NCBI GenBank assembly: GCA_022113835.1
Contig: JAILWY010000026.1
Coordinates: 12,303,001-12,367,000 of the forward strand
Direction of reading: 5' to 3'
Length of the DNA stretch: 64,000 bases
Source: Atopsyche davidsoni
Taxonomy: Eukaryota > Arthropoda > Insecta > Trichoptera > Hydrobiosidae
Numbering within the stretch: position 1 is the first letter of the stretch; each line of letters starts with the position of its first letter. Of the stretch, positions 62,870 through 64,000 are shown in pieces. The position numbers and the translations under genes were made by a program. The notes beneath the pieces are model-generated. The model was not told the DNA's origin and made no database searches. It was given only the letters and a program-made list of their open reading frames with translations.

Positions 62870-63115
62870 ACGTTGATGATGATGAAGCGCGCCCCTGCAG
62901 CGTAACCCCGTCCCGGGCCTATATATCCTCATCTCCCTGCTGAATCCTCGGGGCGCTGCCGGGCTCTTTGAAATTATTATTAAATTCTGTAAGTTTTAGC
63001 GTATAATTTTATGCGGTGTTTCCCAGGGACGCCTTTGAGTTCCCGGGCCTGCTTTTAATTTTCGCTCCGCAATTTCCCGGCGACTCTCGTCAGCATTAGT
63101 CGTTTATTATTTCTC
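62870..63115. promoter_or_regulatory. GC island with a TATA-like site
   Basis: TATATAT at 62920-62926 sits in a strongly GC-rich block after a short (GAT)n run. No TCAGT-type initiator is found about 30 bp downstream. Regulatory DNA is plausible; a core promoter is unproven. Confidence 0.25.
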
Positions 63116-63785
63116 CTAAAAGATTTACGCTGAATTAATATTTTAAAACTTTTCATACTTTCTGGGGTATTGTCGAATTCAAACAGCACCGCGGTGGAAT
63201 TATGTAACAATATTTAATATAATATGCATGAGACTGTTGAACGAGCGTGCAAAATGAAACATACTGCGTAATCTTTTTTATTGTATCAAAAAGTTTTCCT
63301 TTGAATTTTGTTAAAATTGAGTTTTCTCGCATACTCGCGCGCAGTGCGTGGAATAATACTAACATTTTGGGCACCGAATTTCTACAATCCGAACGGAATG
63401 TCCGTATGTTATAAAAAGGGTTCATGATATTGGCTCCAGGTGGTCGAGTCATATAAAATTTCAAATAGTTTGCTAAATAAAGAAAATCGATCCGAAGATA
63501 AATTATAATATCTCTATTTACAAAAAAACAGTTTTCAATGCTCTGCAATATAATATCAATATCAATATAATATTTTTTCAGTGTAAAATATCTTATATTT
63601 TTATTAAAACAGCATTCAAATAATCTACATGTATTTTCACTTTACCCGTTGATTATGAAATTGATGATTATTCTTCCTCGTTTTTATTTGTTCACTTACA
63701 ATAAAACATTTATAGCTGTTTTTAATGTCGATGGAAGACTTTCTTCTTATCGCATTAATTAATAGTGTATCAAAGTATCTGTTAT
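63116..63785. other. A/T-rich stretch
   Basis: No gene is seen. The 131-codon minus-strand frame (63153-63548) has no recognisable domain or signal peptide. Confidence 0.45.
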
Positions 63786-64000
63786 TAGCATCGCCGAGGC
63801 GGAAGCCGATCCACGAGTGCGTCTCCATTGAGTGGCTCCGGCCGTTTCTTCTCGTCCATCAGTCAGTCTCCGTGTTTCCTCGTCGACTTCCTCTCGGCAG
63901 CCGTCTCTCTCATCAGCTCTGGATCTAGCACCACCTCGCACCACAGCCAACTGCGTGCCCAGAGACAGCCTGCAATTAGACCCATGCGAGCCCAATGACA
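63786..64000 (+). promoter_or_regulatory. GC/CT-rich block at the right edge, possible transcription start
   Basis: After a long A/T stretch, composition rises and stays high to the window end. TCAGT, the arthropod initiator core, lies at 63859-63863 and is repeated at 63863-63867. It is followed by CT-rich sequence such as is common in insect 5' untranslated leaders. Short frames on both strands show no domain. The block is cut by the window edge, so a promoter or 5' exon is only a possibility. Confidence 0.25.

Noticed and set aside
1..64000. CRISPR arrays, rRNA genes, bacterial operons or phage
   Set aside because: No regularly spaced direct repeats, rRNA-like sequence, ribosome-binding sites or dense coding are present.

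Overview
This window looks like eukaryotic, almost certainly insect, intergenic or intronic DNA. By eye it is roughly two thirds A+T, with long A/T homopolymers and no convincing host protein-coding gene. The longest open frames are about 150 codons. One is part of a broken mariner transposase and the others have no recognisable family. The mobile elements (mariner, piggyBac-like TTAA elements, a pogo-like TA element, tRNA-derived SINEs) and a short CCTAA/TTAGG-type motif fit an insect. Lepidoptera is my best guess, but nothing here proves the order.

Layout: (1) 1-17 kb is A/T desert broken every 1-3 kb by short GC-richer islands of about 150-350 bp. (2) 17-25 kb is the transposon-rich part: a TTAA element with perfect terminal repeats (17436-18114), a tRNA-derived SINE (20950-21060), and a piggyBac-like element (23903-24571) that keeps transposase N-terminal fragments and a duplicated 3' end, bracketed by inverted tRNA-like tails. 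(3) 25-38 kb is desert and islands again. It holds two more copies of a dispersed repeat first seen at 10.9 kb, an intronic splice-site juxtaposition resembling a recursive splice site (29687/29688), and a 195-bp near-perfect hairpin (35833-36027). (4) 38.7-40.4 kb holds a deleted mariner (38895-39797), a solo copy of its terminal repeat next door, and a third TTAA element. (5) 40.5-64 kb is desert and islands, with a pogo-like TA-flanked MITE (49597-49986), a tRNA-derived remnant (57650-57750), a perfect 13-bp hairpin (61101-61131), and a GC- and CT-rich block at the right edge that could be the start of a transcription unit.

There is no operon or pathway to reconstruct. The repeated alternation of ORF-free GC islands with A/T desert is what a regulatory landscape or very large intron around a developmental gene would look like, but that is inference. 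The most distinctive observation is that three otherwise different TTAA elements each carry a tandem pair of subterminal palindromes at a 41-44 bp period.
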